Positions 1-8,121 of a DNA stretch of 33,239 nucleotides are shown here, in pieces. The translations under genes were made by a program, and so were the position numbers. Numbering within the stretch: position 1 is the first letter of the stretch; the number at the start of each line of letters is the position of its first letter. The notes beneath the pieces were generated by a model. That model did not search any database, had not been told where the DNA came from, and was given only the letters and a program-made list of their open reading frames with translations. This DNA comes from Sutterella seckii (GTDB taxonomy: Bacteria > Pseudomonadota > Gammaproteobacteria > Burkholderiales > Burkholderiaceae_F): positions 1-33,239 of the forward strand of contig NZ_WEHX01000017.1 in assembly GCF_009183815.1 (NCBI RefSeq), read 5' to 3'.

Positions 1-4
1 AAAC

Positions 5-81
5 TGCCAATTTTTAGACTGTAAACAACCGAATTTATGTGTTGGGTCCGGATTTTCCGGTTGCAGTCATAAAAATTGGCA
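5..81. repeat. Inverted-repeat structure at the window edge
   Basis: The arms TGCCAATTTTTA-GACTG (5-21) and CAGTC-a-TAAAAATTGGCA (64-81) are complementary over 17 positions with one bulged base. They enclose a 42-base loop that holds a smaller CCGG-type dyad (about 48-60). No T-tract follows either arm, so this does not look like an ordinary intrinsic terminator. It could be a small palindromic element, the end of a mobile element, or an mRNA structure belonging to a gene left of the window. No coding sequence is supported in 1-187. Confidence 0.5.
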
Positions 82-123
82 CTTGCTCAGACCTTCCTTA
101 AGTAACAATCGTGCATTTTCATG

Positions 124-161
124 AAAAAGCGGAAGACTCCGTCATGGAAAATCTTCCGCTT
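124..161 (-). terminator. Intrinsic terminator of the ABC importer operon
   Basis: The 10-bp stem AAGCGGAAGA (127-136) / TCTTCCGCTT (152-161) is followed, on the minus strand, by a run of five T (complement of 124-128). It lies 26 bases past the stop codon of the minus-strand ATPase gene, where the operon should end. Confidence 0.8.
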
Positions 162-187
162 ATTCTTCAGCGCTCTACTGCGTGCGG

Positions 188-979
188 TCAGCTCGCAAGA
201 AGCATCTTGTCCGACACGCCGTCCCCTGCCTTTTCAAAGAACTTGAGGAGATCCACGGGCGTCAACTTTGCCTTTTCCTCATCTCTCACGTCGAGGATGG
301 GGCGGCCGTCATGCATCATGATGAGGCGGTTGCCGTAGCGGAGCGCGTCCCTCATGTTGTGCGTGATCATGAGGGTCGTGAGCTTCTGCTCGTTCACGAT
401 GCGCTCGGTAATGTCGAGCACCTTGGCGGCGGTCTTGGGGTCAAGGGCCGCCGTGTGTTCGTCGAGAAGCAGAAGCTTCGGGCGCACGAGCGTCGCCATC
501 AAAAGCGTCAGCGCCTGGCGCTGGCCGCCTGAAAGCAGGCCCACGTGCGCCGTCATGCGGTTTTCGAGCCCGAGGCCGAGGCTCGCCACGAGCTTCGTAA
601 AGTATTCAGTGCGCTCGGGTCTCGCGCTCCAGTGAAGGGTCGGGCGCTGGCCGCGGCGGTCGGCGATGGCGAGGTTCTCCTCAATCATCATGCCGGCGGC
701 GGTGCCCTTCATCGGGTCCTGGAAGACGCGGCCGATGAAGGCGGCGCGCTTGTATTCAGGCATCTTCGTGATGTCCGTGCCGTCGATCACGATATTGCCG
801 CTGTCGATCGGAAAGACCCCGGCAATCGCATTGAGGGTGGTCGACTTACCCGCGCCGTTCGAGCCGATCACCGTGCAGAAGTCGCCGTCATCGAGCGTGA
901 AGGTGACGCCGCGGAGGGCCTTCTTCTCATTGGCCGTGCCGGCAAAGAAAGTCTTGTGTACGTTTTTGACTTCGAGCAT
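188..979 (-). CDS. ABC transporter ATP-binding protein (TrpZ/COG1101-like)
   Basis: This 263-residue cytoplasmic ATPase powers the importer encoded with it. Walker A GSNGAGKS is at residues 39-46, the LSGGQRQ signature near 149-155, Walker B LLLLDE at 169-174, and the switch histidine in ITHNM near 207. Walker B continues as DEHTAALDP, with H where most ABC ATPases have P. From memory this is usual in the COG1101 branch that pairs with ABC_sub_bind lipoproteins, so it is not a defect. The ATG is preceded by AAGGAC about 11 bases upstream. It is the last gene of a three-gene minus-strand operon and is followed by a terminator at 124-161. The substrate is not readable from sequence; relatives are annotated for tryptophan or other small organic molecules. 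Confidence 0.9.
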   Translation of the reverse strand: MLEVKNVHKTFFAGTANEKKALRGVTFTLDDGDFCTVIGSNGAGKSTTLNAIAGVFPIDSGNIVIDGTDITKMPEYKRAAFIGRVFQDPMKGTAAGMMIEENLAIADRRGQRPTLHWSARPERTEYFTKLVASLGLGLENRMTAHVGLLSGGQRQALTLLMATLVRPKLLLLDEHTAALDPKTAAKVLDITERIVNEQKLTTLMITHNMRDALRYGNRLIMMHDGRPILDVRDEEKAKLTPVDLLKFFEKAGDGVSDKMLLAS

Positions 980-1021
980 TTTTCGTTTCGTCCTTTGAAT
1001 TCGTTTCTGAGAGACCCTGCA

Positions 1022-1906
1022 TCAGGCGCGGCGCTTCATCCCCGCGAGATTGCCCTTGATGAGCGGGAGCGCAAGCGCGAAGGCGACGAGCACGGCCGTA
1101 AAGAGCTTGAGGTCGTTGGGAGGCATGCCCATCTCAAGGACGAAGGCGATGACGAGACGATAGATGATCGAGCCCATAATGACGGCAATGAGGCTCGTCT
1201 TGAAGGATTTGGGCGCAAAGAGAACTTCACCGATGATGACCGAGGCCAGGCCGATCACGATCGTGCCCACGCCCATGCCGACGTCGGCAAAGCCGTTCGC
1301 CTGAGCGACCGTAGCGCCCGAGAGCGCCACGAGGGCGTTCGAGATCACGAGGCCCAAGACGATCATCGTGTTGGTGCTGATGCCCTGAGCGCGCGCCATC
1401 TGCTGGTTGAAGCCCGTCGCGCGGATGGCGGTGCCGAGTTCAGTCCCGAAGAACCAGTAGATGATGACGGAAACGATGACGGCGAAGATGGCGCCGACGA
1501 TGAGGCCCGAGAGCGAAACGGAGAGTCCGAGGCCGTTTTCAAGAATCGTGAAGACCGTCTCATCCTGCAGAAGCCCGATGTTGGACTTTCCCATCACGTG
1601 AAGGTTCACCGAATAGAGCCCGATCATCGTGAGAATGCCCGCGAGGAGCGCCGGGATTCTGAGCTTTGTCGTGAGCCACCCGGTAACGGCGCCGGCAAGC
1701 GAACCCGCGATGAGCGCAAGGAGGAAGGCCGCCGGGAGGCCGAGCCCCGAGGTGATCGCAGTCGCGGCAACCGCAGCGCCGAGCGGAAAGGTGCCTTCGA
1801 CCGAGAGGTCGGCAATGTCGAGAATGCGGAAGGTCAGAAAGACGCCGAGCGCCATAACGGACCACTGCAGGCCCTGACCGACTGTGGAGAGGATGAGATC
1901 TAGCAT
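1022..1906 (-). CDS. ABC transporter permease (BPD_transp_2, TrpY-like)
   Basis: This is a 294-residue, very hydrophobic inner-membrane protein with roughly eight or nine predicted membrane segments. It has the Leu/Gly/Ala-rich pattern of the branched-chain/LivH-like permease superfamily (PF02653). Its start has a good Shine-Dalgarno (AGGAA, about 6 bases upstream). It lies 42 bases upstream of the ATPase gene and 245 bases downstream of the lipoprotein gene. The latter gap holds a strong stem-loop, so permease and ATPase are probably made in smaller amounts than the binding protein. Family and role are well supported by position between binding protein and ATPase; the transported compound is unknown. 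Confidence 0.88.
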   Translation of the reverse strand: MLDLILSTVGQGLQWSVMALGVFLTFRILDIADLSVEGTFPLGAAVAATAITSGLGLPAAFLLALIAGSLAGAVTGWLTTKLRIPALLAGILTMIGLYSVNLHVMGKSNIGLLQDETVFTILENGLGLSVSLSGLIVGAIFAVIVSVIIYWFFGTELGTAIRATGFNQQMARAQGISTNTMIVLGLVISNALVALSGATVAQANGFADVGMGVGTIVIGLASVIIGEVLFAPKSFKTSLIAVIMGSIIYRLVIAFVLEMGMPPNDLKLFTAVLVAFALALPLIKGNLAGMKRRA

Positions 1907-2062
1907 GAAAATTCCTTTCTAGGTACGCGCCGGCGCGGTAAAGCTTTTTCGAAGCCTTGAGAAACGCGCCATTGGTTTTCTTGGTGGAAAAAATGAAATT
2001 TTAAAAACAAACTCCGGACAAATCAGGCTCTCCGGACGGCCTCTTCAAAATCAAAATAATAA

Positions 2063-2121
2063 AGCGGAGCTCCGGGCGGGAGCTTCCCGTTTGATGGGAA
2101 GCTCCCCGCTCTTGCTCCGCT
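2063..2121 (-). terminator. Strong stem-loop between binding-protein and permease genes
   Basis: A perfect 11-bp inner stem GGGAGCTTCCC (2078-2088) / GGGAAGCTCCC (2096-2106) sits inside an outer pair AGCGGAG (2063-2069) / CTCCGCT (2115-2121). Read on the minus strand it is followed by a T-rich stretch (TTTATTATTTTG). It lies 30 bases after the lipoprotein stop codon and 157 bases before the permease start. A partial terminator or 3'-end stabiliser is the likely role, giving excess binding protein over membrane components. Confidence 0.75.
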
Positions 2122-2151
2122 CTATTTCAGGCGCGGCGCCTTCGGGAGGCG

Positions 2152-3165
2152 CTACTCAAAAAGCTTCGCGCCTTTCCTGAGTTCCTCAGGGATCGCGAGG
2201 CCGATCGCCTCTGCGGTCTTCATGTTGAAGACGGGAATGCCCGTCTTCACGTGTTCGACCGGCGTATCCGCGGGCTTCTTCTTCCCTTCGAGGATGTCGG
2301 CGCCCATCTGGCCTGTCATCCTGCCGAGTTCATAGTAGTCGACCGAGATGGAGCCCAGGCACCCTGCGCCCACCATGCCCATTTCGCCGGCAACGGTCGG
2401 GATCTTCGCGGGGTTCACAACCTTGGCAAGGGCCGGCACCGCGGAAGCGATGACGTTGTCGGTCGGGAGGTAGAGGCCTTCGACCTTGTCCTTCAGGCTC
2501 GCCACCGCCTGCTGAATGTCGTTCACGCTGGAAACCGTGGCTTCGAGGACCTCGACGCCCCTCTCAGCCGCAGCCTTCTTGAGGATATCGACCTGGTAGG
2601 CGGAATTGATTTCCGAAGAGTTGTAGATCGTGCCGATCGTCTTCGCGTTCGGAACGAGCTTCATGAGGAGATCGAACTGCGCGGCGATGGGGCCGAGGTC
2701 GGAGACGCCCGTGACGTTGCCGCCGGGAGCGGCGTCGGACTTGACGAGCTTCGCGGCCACGAAGTCCGTGATGGCCGTGGCGACGATCGGCGTATCCTTC
2801 GCGACCGTTGCCACTGCCTGAGCGGCCGGCGTCGCGACGGCGAAGATCACCTTGTCCTTGTTGGAGACAAAACGGTTGGCGATGTTGTGCAGATTCGACT
2901 GGTCGCCCTGAGCGTTCTGAATATCGAGCTTGATGTTGACGCCGTCCTTGTAGCCGCGTTCAGCAAGGGCGTCGACGATGCCGCGGGTTGCCGCATCAAG
3001 CGCGCTGTGCTCGACGAGCTGCACGATGCCGATGGGCGTAAGCTCAGCCTTCGCGGCGGTATTCGCGGCCGGAGCCGCTCCCTTGTCGCCGCAGCCCGCA
3101 AGCGCGAGCGCGCCCGCAACAGCCGCAGCAATGAGCCCGCGGCGGGTAAGCGTGGATATCTCCAT
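2152..3165 (-). CDS. ABC transporter substrate-binding lipoprotein (ABC_sub_bind, TrpX-like)
   Basis: This 337-residue protein has an N-terminal signal with an arginine pair (TRRGL) and a lipobox LALAGC ending at Cys25, so it should be a lipid-anchored periplasmic protein. The mature part (GIVQLVEHSALDAATRGIVDAL...) is typical of the ABC_sub_bind family (PF04392), with two alpha/beta lobes. The ATG is preceded by GAGGA. It is the first gene of the importer operon; a stem-loop separates it from the permease. The ligand cannot be read from the sequence. Family members bind aromatic amino acids or other small organics. Confidence 0.88.
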   Translation of the reverse strand: MEISTLTRRGLIAAAVAGALALAGCGDKGAAPAANTAAKAELTPIGIVQLVEHSALDAATRGIVDALAERGYKDGVNIKLDIQNAQGDQSNLHNIANRFVSNKDKVIFAVATPAAQAVATVAKDTPIVATAITDFVAAKLVKSDAAPGGNVTGVSDLGPIAAQFDLLMKLVPNAKTIGTIYNSSEINSAYQVDILKKAAAERGVEVLEATVSSVNDIQQAVASLKDKVEGLYLPTDNVIASAVPALAKVVNPAKIPTVAGEMGMVGAGCLGSISVDYYELGRMTGQMGADILEGKKKPADTPVEHVKTGIPVFNMKTAEAIGLAIPEELRKGAKLFE

Positions 3166-3279
3166 TTGAATTCGTCCTCTTCGGTCTTCGGGTTTGGATT
3201 CCGTGCCGCCCTGCCGGGAAGGATCAATAGAGCCGGTCTCCCGCGATCAGGGCTTCAGATGCTTCATCTCATTATGCGC

Positions 3280-3292
3280 GAGCCCCGGGCTC
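3280..3292. promoter_or_regulatory. Short perfect palindrome upstream of the importer operon
   Basis: The sequence GAGCCC-C-GGGCTC lies about 115 bases upstream of the lipoprotein start codon, in the 269-base gap between the importer operon and the SDR gene. It could be a regulator site or a weak hairpin. I see no convincing -35/-10 pair or other feature in this gap. Confidence 0.25.
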
Positions 3293-3434
3293 TTCTTTCC
3301 GACCCCTTCACCTCCGCGCTAGATAGGAATCCTTAGCGCTACCGAAGGAGACGCAACATTAATGAAGATTTTGAAGCGCAGATTCGAGGAAACCCAAATG
3401 AGAAGACGCGCTTCAGTCGGGAAAAAGGCGGACT

Positions 3435-4256
3435 TCAGGACTCGGTTTTAAGGCGCTTCAGAACGAATGCCGCAAGGCGCGAAACAATGCCGCGCGGAAG
3501 CGCCCAGGCAAGGCGCGCGATCACGCGGTTTCCCCAGCCGTCAATCACGATGCGTCTCCCCGCCATCATGCCTTCCCAGCCCGTGCGGGCAGCAGCATCA
3601 GCAGGACGCTCCGCACTTTCGAGTTCGCAGAGATCAAAGGCATTCTCCTTCGCGAGCCCCGCCGCGTCGCCGAATTCCGTCCTCGTCGGCCCCGGGCAGA
3701 AGGCCGTTGCGGTCACGGCAGTGCCCCGGAGCTCTTCGGCGAGCGCCTCCGTGAAGGAGAGCACGTAAGCCTTCGTGGCGCCGTAAACCCCGAGATAGGG
3801 ACAAGCCTGAAAGGCGGCCGTGGAAGCGACGTTCATGATGCGGCCTCGTCCCATGTCCCGCATTTCGCGCCCGATGCGAAGCGAGAGTTCCGTGAGCGCT
3901 CCGGCATTCAGTTCGAGCATCCGCCTCAGTCGCGCCGGATCCATGTCGAGCGCGGGGCCGAAGGCGCCGAAGCCCGCGTTGTTGACGAGCACGTCGGGCA
4001 CGAGACCGATGGCGTCGAGCGCCTCCATCACGCGTCCGGGCGCGCCGGGTTCGGTGAGGTCGAGCCCGAGGACGTGCGCCTCAACGTCGTACTTTTTCTT
4101 CAGTTCGCTAGAGAGCGCCTGAAGGCGATCCATGCGCCTCGCGATGAGAAGCGTCTCAAAGCCGTCTGCGGCCGCAAGCCGCGCAAACTCGGTACCGAGG
4201 CCGCTCGAAGCCCCGGTGATGACGGCGAGTCGTCGAACTTTGCCGGGCTGAATCAT
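3435..4256 (-). CDS. Short-chain dehydrogenase/reductase (SDR)
   Basis: A 273-residue NAD(P)-dependent oxidoreductase. The Rossmann motif TGASSGLG is at residues 14-21, NNAG at 92-95, catalytic Ser145 in the NVAS strand, and Tyr158/Lys162 in the YGATK motif. It is a complete classical SDR (DltE/YqjQ-type length); the substrate cannot be predicted. I chose the ATG at 4256 because GGAGAG lies four bases upstream and the protein then starts just before the first beta strand. The open frame continues upstream to 4361, but those 35 extra residues do not resemble the family. It is monocistronic and divergent from the rhodanese gene. Confidence 0.87.
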   Translation of the reverse strand: MIQPGKVRRLAVITGASSGLGTEFARLAAADGFETLLIARRMDRLQALSSELKKKYDVEAHVLGLDLTEPGAPGRVMEALDAIGLVPDVLVNNAGFGAFGPALDMDPARLRRMLELNAGALTELSLRIGREMRDMGRGRIMNVASTAAFQACPYLGVYGATKAYVLSFTEALAEELRGTAVTATAFCPGPTRTEFGDAAGLAKENAFDLCELESAERPADAAARTGWEGMMAGRRIVIDGWGNRVIARLAWALPRGIVSRLAAFVLKRLKTES

Positions 4257-4512
4257 TTCTCTCTCCGTCTCGTCTTCTGGAAACGGAAAAGCATATTCCG
4301 GTTTGGCAGGCAATTCCAGGCGCTCTCTCATATGAAATGAAGCAGCGGCATGGAAATCCATGCAGAACGCTGTCCGAAGTCGATGCCTGCTGCAAAGCTT
4401 TAAGCCTCATGCAACCGCTTCGTGAGAGAATCACCGCAATTCCGGAGCAGACTCGAGGCGCATTGCGTGCTTCGTCCCTCCATAACGTTTTTCATTTTTT
4501 AAGAATTTCATC

Positions 4513-4941
4513 ATGATGAAGAAAATCAGCGCCGCCTGTGCGGCGGCCGCCCTTTCCGTCGGCATCGCCGGAAACGCCCAGGCGCTTGAACCCGTGAACC
4601 CCCAGCCTGCGGTTCCCCTTACCTACTCGAACCCCGCGTACGCGAAGGTTGCCCCGGCGGAAGCCAAGAAGATGATTGAAGCCGGCGTCACCGTGGTCGA
4701 CGTCCGCGAACCCGACGAATTCGCCTCCGGCCACATTCAGGGCTCGGTCAACGTGCCGCTCTCGACCTTCACGCCCGGCATGCGCCTCAAGGCGATTCCG
4801 AACGTCGACGACAAGGTCCTCGTGATCTGCCGCTCGGGCGTTCGCGCTGAAAAAGCCTCGCGCATTCTCGTTGAATCGGGCTACAAGCACGTCTACAACA
4901 TGTACGGCACGAGCCAGTGGCCGTACGGTCTCGTCCGCTGA
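4513..4941 (+). CDS. Exported single-domain rhodanese-like protein
   Basis: This 142-residue protein has a signal peptide (residues 1-24, ending NAQA) followed by one rhodanese domain. The domain shows the VVDVREPDEF strand and the VICRSGVRA active-site loop, with nucleophilic Cys106 in a six-residue loop, as in sulfurtransferases rather than phosphatases. A periplasmic sulfur-transfer or persulfide-handling role is likely. The start region is weak in Shine-Dalgarno. The two ATG codons (4513, 4516) are adjacent and I kept the first. It stands alone, divergent from the SDR gene, with a strong terminator downstream. Confidence 0.85.
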   Translation: MMKKISAACAAAALSVGIAGNAQALEPVNPQPAVPLTYSNPAYAKVAPAEAKKMIEAGVTVVDVREPDEFASGHIQGSVNVPLSTFTPGMRLKAIPNVDDKVLVICRSGVRAEKASRILVESGYKHVYNMYGTSQWPYGLVR

Positions 4942-4965
4942 TCGCGCCTGACGTCATTCAGCACA

Positions 4966-5010
4966 GAAAAACCCGACAGGGCCTTCAGAAGCTCTGCCGG
5001 GTTTTTCTTT
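4966..5010. terminator. Bidirectional intrinsic terminator
   Basis: A hairpin formed by AAAACCCG and CGGGTTTT arms (4967-4975 / 4998-5006), with inner CAGGGC/GCTCTG pairing, is followed by T runs on the plus strand and, because of the A-run at 4966-4970, on the minus strand too. It lies between the convergent ends of the rhodanese and RND genes. Confidence 0.85.
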
Positions 5011-5026
5011 TCCCGCGCTTCCCGCT

Positions 5027-8000
5027 TTACTTCCTGCTGAAGCGATCCATCACGCGCTCGAGGAACGCGTAGAAGACGGGCGTAAAGAAGATCCCGATGA
5101 TGCTTGCAAGAAGCATGCCGGAAAAGGTCGTTACGCCGATCGCCTCACGGCTGCCCGACCCCGCCCCCGTCGCAAACACCATCGGGAGGACGCCGAAGAT
5201 GAAGGACCAGGCGGTCATCATGACGGCGCGGAAGCGCTGCGAGGCGCCCGCACGGGCGGCTTCATCGGCCGGGAGCCCGGACTCGCGCTTCACCTTCGAA
5301 AACTCCACCATCAGAATGGCGCTCTTTGCGGAAAGCCCGATCAGCATGACGAGCCCGAGCTGCGCGTAGATGCTGAGGTCGAGCCCGGCGAGTTTGAGTC
5401 CGAGAAGGCCGCCCGCAAGCGCAAAGACGACGGAGAGCATCACGGATACCGGCATCATCCAGCTCTCGTACTGCGCAACGAGGAAGAGGTAGGCGAAGAG
5501 GAGCGCGAGACCCGTGAAGAGCACGATCCTCCCCTGATTCTCCACCTGCTGGCGGCTCAAGCCCGTCCACTCAATCGTGAATCCCTCGGGGAGGTTGAGC
5601 GCCTCGATGACGGAGAAGACTTCGCCCTCGCTCGCGCCTTCAGCGGTCTGCACGTTCATCGAGGCCGAGCTCATCTTGTTGAAGCGCGAGAGCTCCCGCG
5701 CGCCCGTCTCGTAGGAGACCGACCCGATAGCGGAGAGGGGCACCAGATGTCCGGACGAATTGACGACCGAAATTTCCTCGATGTCCCGGGCATTGGCGCG
5801 GTAGCCGGGCTCCGCCTGCATGATGACCTCGTAGTTGTTGTTCTTCATGGTGAAGTCATTGATGTAGTACGAGGCGAGCGCATTCTGGAGCGCCGAATAG
5901 GCGTCCTGCGCCGAAACGCCGAGAAGTTCGGCCTTCGCACGGTCGAGCGTGAAGCGAAGCTGCACCGTGTCCGCGCGGAAGCTCGTCATGGCGGAACGCA
6001 CCGCGCCCGACTTCGCGAGCTCGTCGGCGATGCCCTGAGCGGTACGGGCAAGTTCTGAAGGCGTCGTCCCAGAGGTTGAACAGAGCTCAAAGGAGACGCC
6101 GCCCATGGCTCCGAGTCCCATGATCGCAGGCGGCGCAAAAGGCGTGACTTCGGCAGAAGCCATGTCTTCCGTCGACCTCCGGATCTTCGTCATGATGCTT
6201 GCGATTGAGCGCTCGGGGTCCGTGCGCTTGTCCCAGGCGTCAAGGTCCGCAATGCACATGGCGACGTTTTCGCCCGAGCCGCTCATCATGCTCATGCCCG
6301 ACATCGTCATGGTGGAGCGCACGCCCGGGATGGCCGCGATTCTCTCGCGCATCCCGGTCATGGCGGCTTCGGTGCGGACCTGCGCCGCTCCGGGTGCGAG
6401 CTCCATATTGACCATCACGACGCCCTTGTCTTCAGCGGGGAGAAACGATGCCGGCAGACTCCGGTAGAGGAGCCACACGCCCGCGCAGACCCCGGCGAAA
6501 ATGAGGAGCGACAGGGTCATGTGCTTCAAAAGAACGCCCACGCCTCCGAGATACCGGTCGCGGAGCCACCCGAGCCCGGATTCGGCCGCCCGGAGGAGGA
6601 ACCCGCCCGAGCCCGCCTCGCGACGGCGAAGGATGAGGCCGCAGAGGGCCGGCGAGAGCGTAAGCGCAACGACGGTTGAAAGCGTGAGCGCAATGCACAT
6701 GCTCGCCGCAAACTGCTTGTAGATTTCGCCCGTCATGCCCGAATAGAAAAGAAGCGGGGCATAGCAGGCGATCGTGACGAGCGTGGTCGCAATGACGGCG
6801 CCAGTGATTTCTCCCATGCTCTTTTGGGCGGCCGCCCGGGGTTCGAGCCCTTCGTCAATCAGGCGCTGCGTGTTTTCCACCACCACAATGGCGTCGTCGA
6901 CAAGCGACCCGATCACTAGAATGAGGCCGAACATCGTGAGCGTATTGATGGAGAACCCGAGGAGATAGAGGCCCGCAAAGGCGCCGAGAAGCGACACCGA
7001 AATGGCGGATGCGGGAACGAGGGTCGCGCGCCAGTCGCCTAAGAAAAGCCAGGTGACCCCGACGACGAGCGCAAGCGCCGCAACGAGCGTCGTCGCCATT
7101 TCTTCCATCGAGACCTGGATGAATTCCGTCGGATCGTATCCGAAGACGTAGGAGACGCCTTCGGGGAAGCGGGGCTTCCAGCGCTCGAGCTCCTCCTTCA
7201 CGCGGTTCATGGTCGAGAGCGCATTGGCGTCGGGCGCCCGGTAGAGCCCGAGGCCCACGGACTCCTGGCCGTTATGCATGACTTTGCCCGCATAGGAAAC
7301 GCTCCCGAGCTCGACCCGGGCGACGTCCTTGAGGAGCACCTGCCTGCCCTTTTCCGGATCCGTTCTGACGACGACGTTCTCGAACTCTTCTACGGTTTTG
7401 AGGCGCCCGGTGACGTTGAGCTTATAGGTGATCCAATCGCTAGCGCCTTCGGAGCCGATGGAGCCCGCCGCACCCGCGAGATTCTGCGATTCGACCGCCG
7501 CCCTCACATCCTCGGCCGAGAGCCCGAGCCCCGCGAGACGCAGGGGATCAAGCCAGATTCGCATCGCGCTCCAGCGGTTCGACATGAGTTCCGCGGACGA
7601 CACGCCTTCCACGCGGGCGAGCGCGTCCTTCAACGTATCGTTCACGTAGTTGACGAGGTCGGACTGCGAGAGCTTCGTGCCGTCCGTCATGAAGGCGATC
7701 ATGCCGAGATTGTCGTCGCCTCGCTTTTCAACGCGAATCCCGCTTCGCGTGACTTCTGAGGGGAGCTGCGCCTCTGCGCGCTTCACCGCATTCTGGAGGT
7801 TGACGAGCGCAATATCGGTATCCGTTCCCGTTCTGAAGGTAACGGAACAGCTGTATGAGCCGTCGTTGGAGCTCGTCGACGAAAAGTAGAGCAGATCGTC
7901 GATGCCGTTTATCTCGTCCTCGATCGGCATCCCGACCGTCTGCTCAACCACGTCCGCGCTCGCACCCGTATAGCTCGCCGACACAAAGAGCGACGGCGGC

Positions 8001-8119
8001 GCAATGTTGGGGTACTCCTCAACCGGGAGATTCATGAGGCCGATGATGCCGGCGAGCGTGATGATGATGTTGAGGACCGCCGCGAGCCTCGGCCTGAGAA
8101 TGAAGATTCGCGAGAGCAT
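5027..8119 (-). CDS. RND multidrug efflux permease (HAE1, AcrB/MexB family)
   Basis: The roughly 1030-residue inner-membrane proton/drug antiporter has standard family length. The N-terminus MLSRIFILRPRLAAVLNI and the TM4 proton-relay pair in GSLVDDAIVVVEN (equivalent of AcrB D407/D408) are present. So is the TM10 lysine in IGLSAKSAILMVEF (equivalent of K940). I prefer the ATG at 8119: GGAG lies seven bases upstream of it, whereas a GTG at 8125 would leave only one base of spacing. It is the third gene of the marR-like/MFP/RND operon, two bases after the MFP stop. No outer-membrane factor is encoded here, so it presumably uses a TolC-like channel encoded elsewhere. Confidence 0.95.
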   Translation of the reverse strand: MLSRIFILRPRLAAVLNIIITLAGIIGLMNLPVEEYPNIAPPSLFVSASYTGASADVVEQTVGMPIEDEINGIDDLLYFSSTSSNDGSYSCSVTFRTGTDTDIALVNLQNAVKRAEAQLPSEVTRSGIRVEKRGDDNLGMIAFMTDGTKLSQSDLVNYVNDTLKDALARVEGVSSAELMSNRWSAMRIWLDPLRLAGLGLSAEDVRAAVESQNLAGAAGSIGSEGASDWITYKLNVTGRLKTVEEFENVVVRTDPEKGRQVLLKDVARVELGSVSYAGKVMHNGQESVGLGLYRAPDANALSTMNRVKEELERWKPRFPEGVSYVFGYDPTEFIQVSMEEMATTLVAALALVVGVTWLFLGDWRATLVPASAISVSLLGAFAGLYLLGFSINTLTMFGLILVIGSLVDDAIVVVENTQRLIDEGLEPRAAAQKSMGEITGAVIATTLVTIACYAPLLFYSGMTGEIYKQFAASMCIALTLSTVVALTLSPALCGLILRRREAGSGGFLLRAAESGLGWLRDRYLGGVGVLLKHMTLSLLIFAGVCAGVWLLYRSLPASFLPAEDKGVVMVNMELAPGAAQVRTEAAMTGMRERIAAIPGVRSTMTMSGMSMMSGSGENVAMCIADLDAWDKRTDPERSIASIMTKIRRSTEDMASAEVTPFAPPAIMGLGAMGGVSFELCSTSGTTPSELARTAQGIADELAKSGAVRSAMTSFRADTVQLRFTLDRAKAELLGVSAQDAYSALQNALASYYINDFTMKNNNYEVIMQAEPGYRANARDIEEISVVNSSGHLVPLSAIGSVSYETGARELSRFNKMSSASMNVQTAEGASEGEVFSVIEALNLPEGFTIEWTGLSRQQVENQGRIVLFTGLALLFAYLFLVAQYESWMMPVSVMLSVVFALAGGLLGLKLAGLDLSIYAQLGLVMLIGLSAKSAILMVEFSKVKRESGLPADEAARAGASQRFRAVMMTAWSFIFGVLPMVFATGAGSGSREAIGVTTFSGMLLASIIGIFFTPVFYAFLERVMDRFSRK

Positions 8120-8121
8120 CG

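Noticed and set aside
545-1903. Long plus-strand open frame (452 codons) opposite the ABC ATPase and permease genes
   Set aside because: It is an antisense shadow: Arg/Asp/Glu/His-rich, without domains, and exactly opposite two well-supported genes. High GC makes such frames common.
4257-4361. N-terminal extension of the SDR protein
   Set aside because: The extra 35 residues precede a well-placed ribosome-binding site and ATG, and do not look like an SDR N-terminus or a signal peptide.
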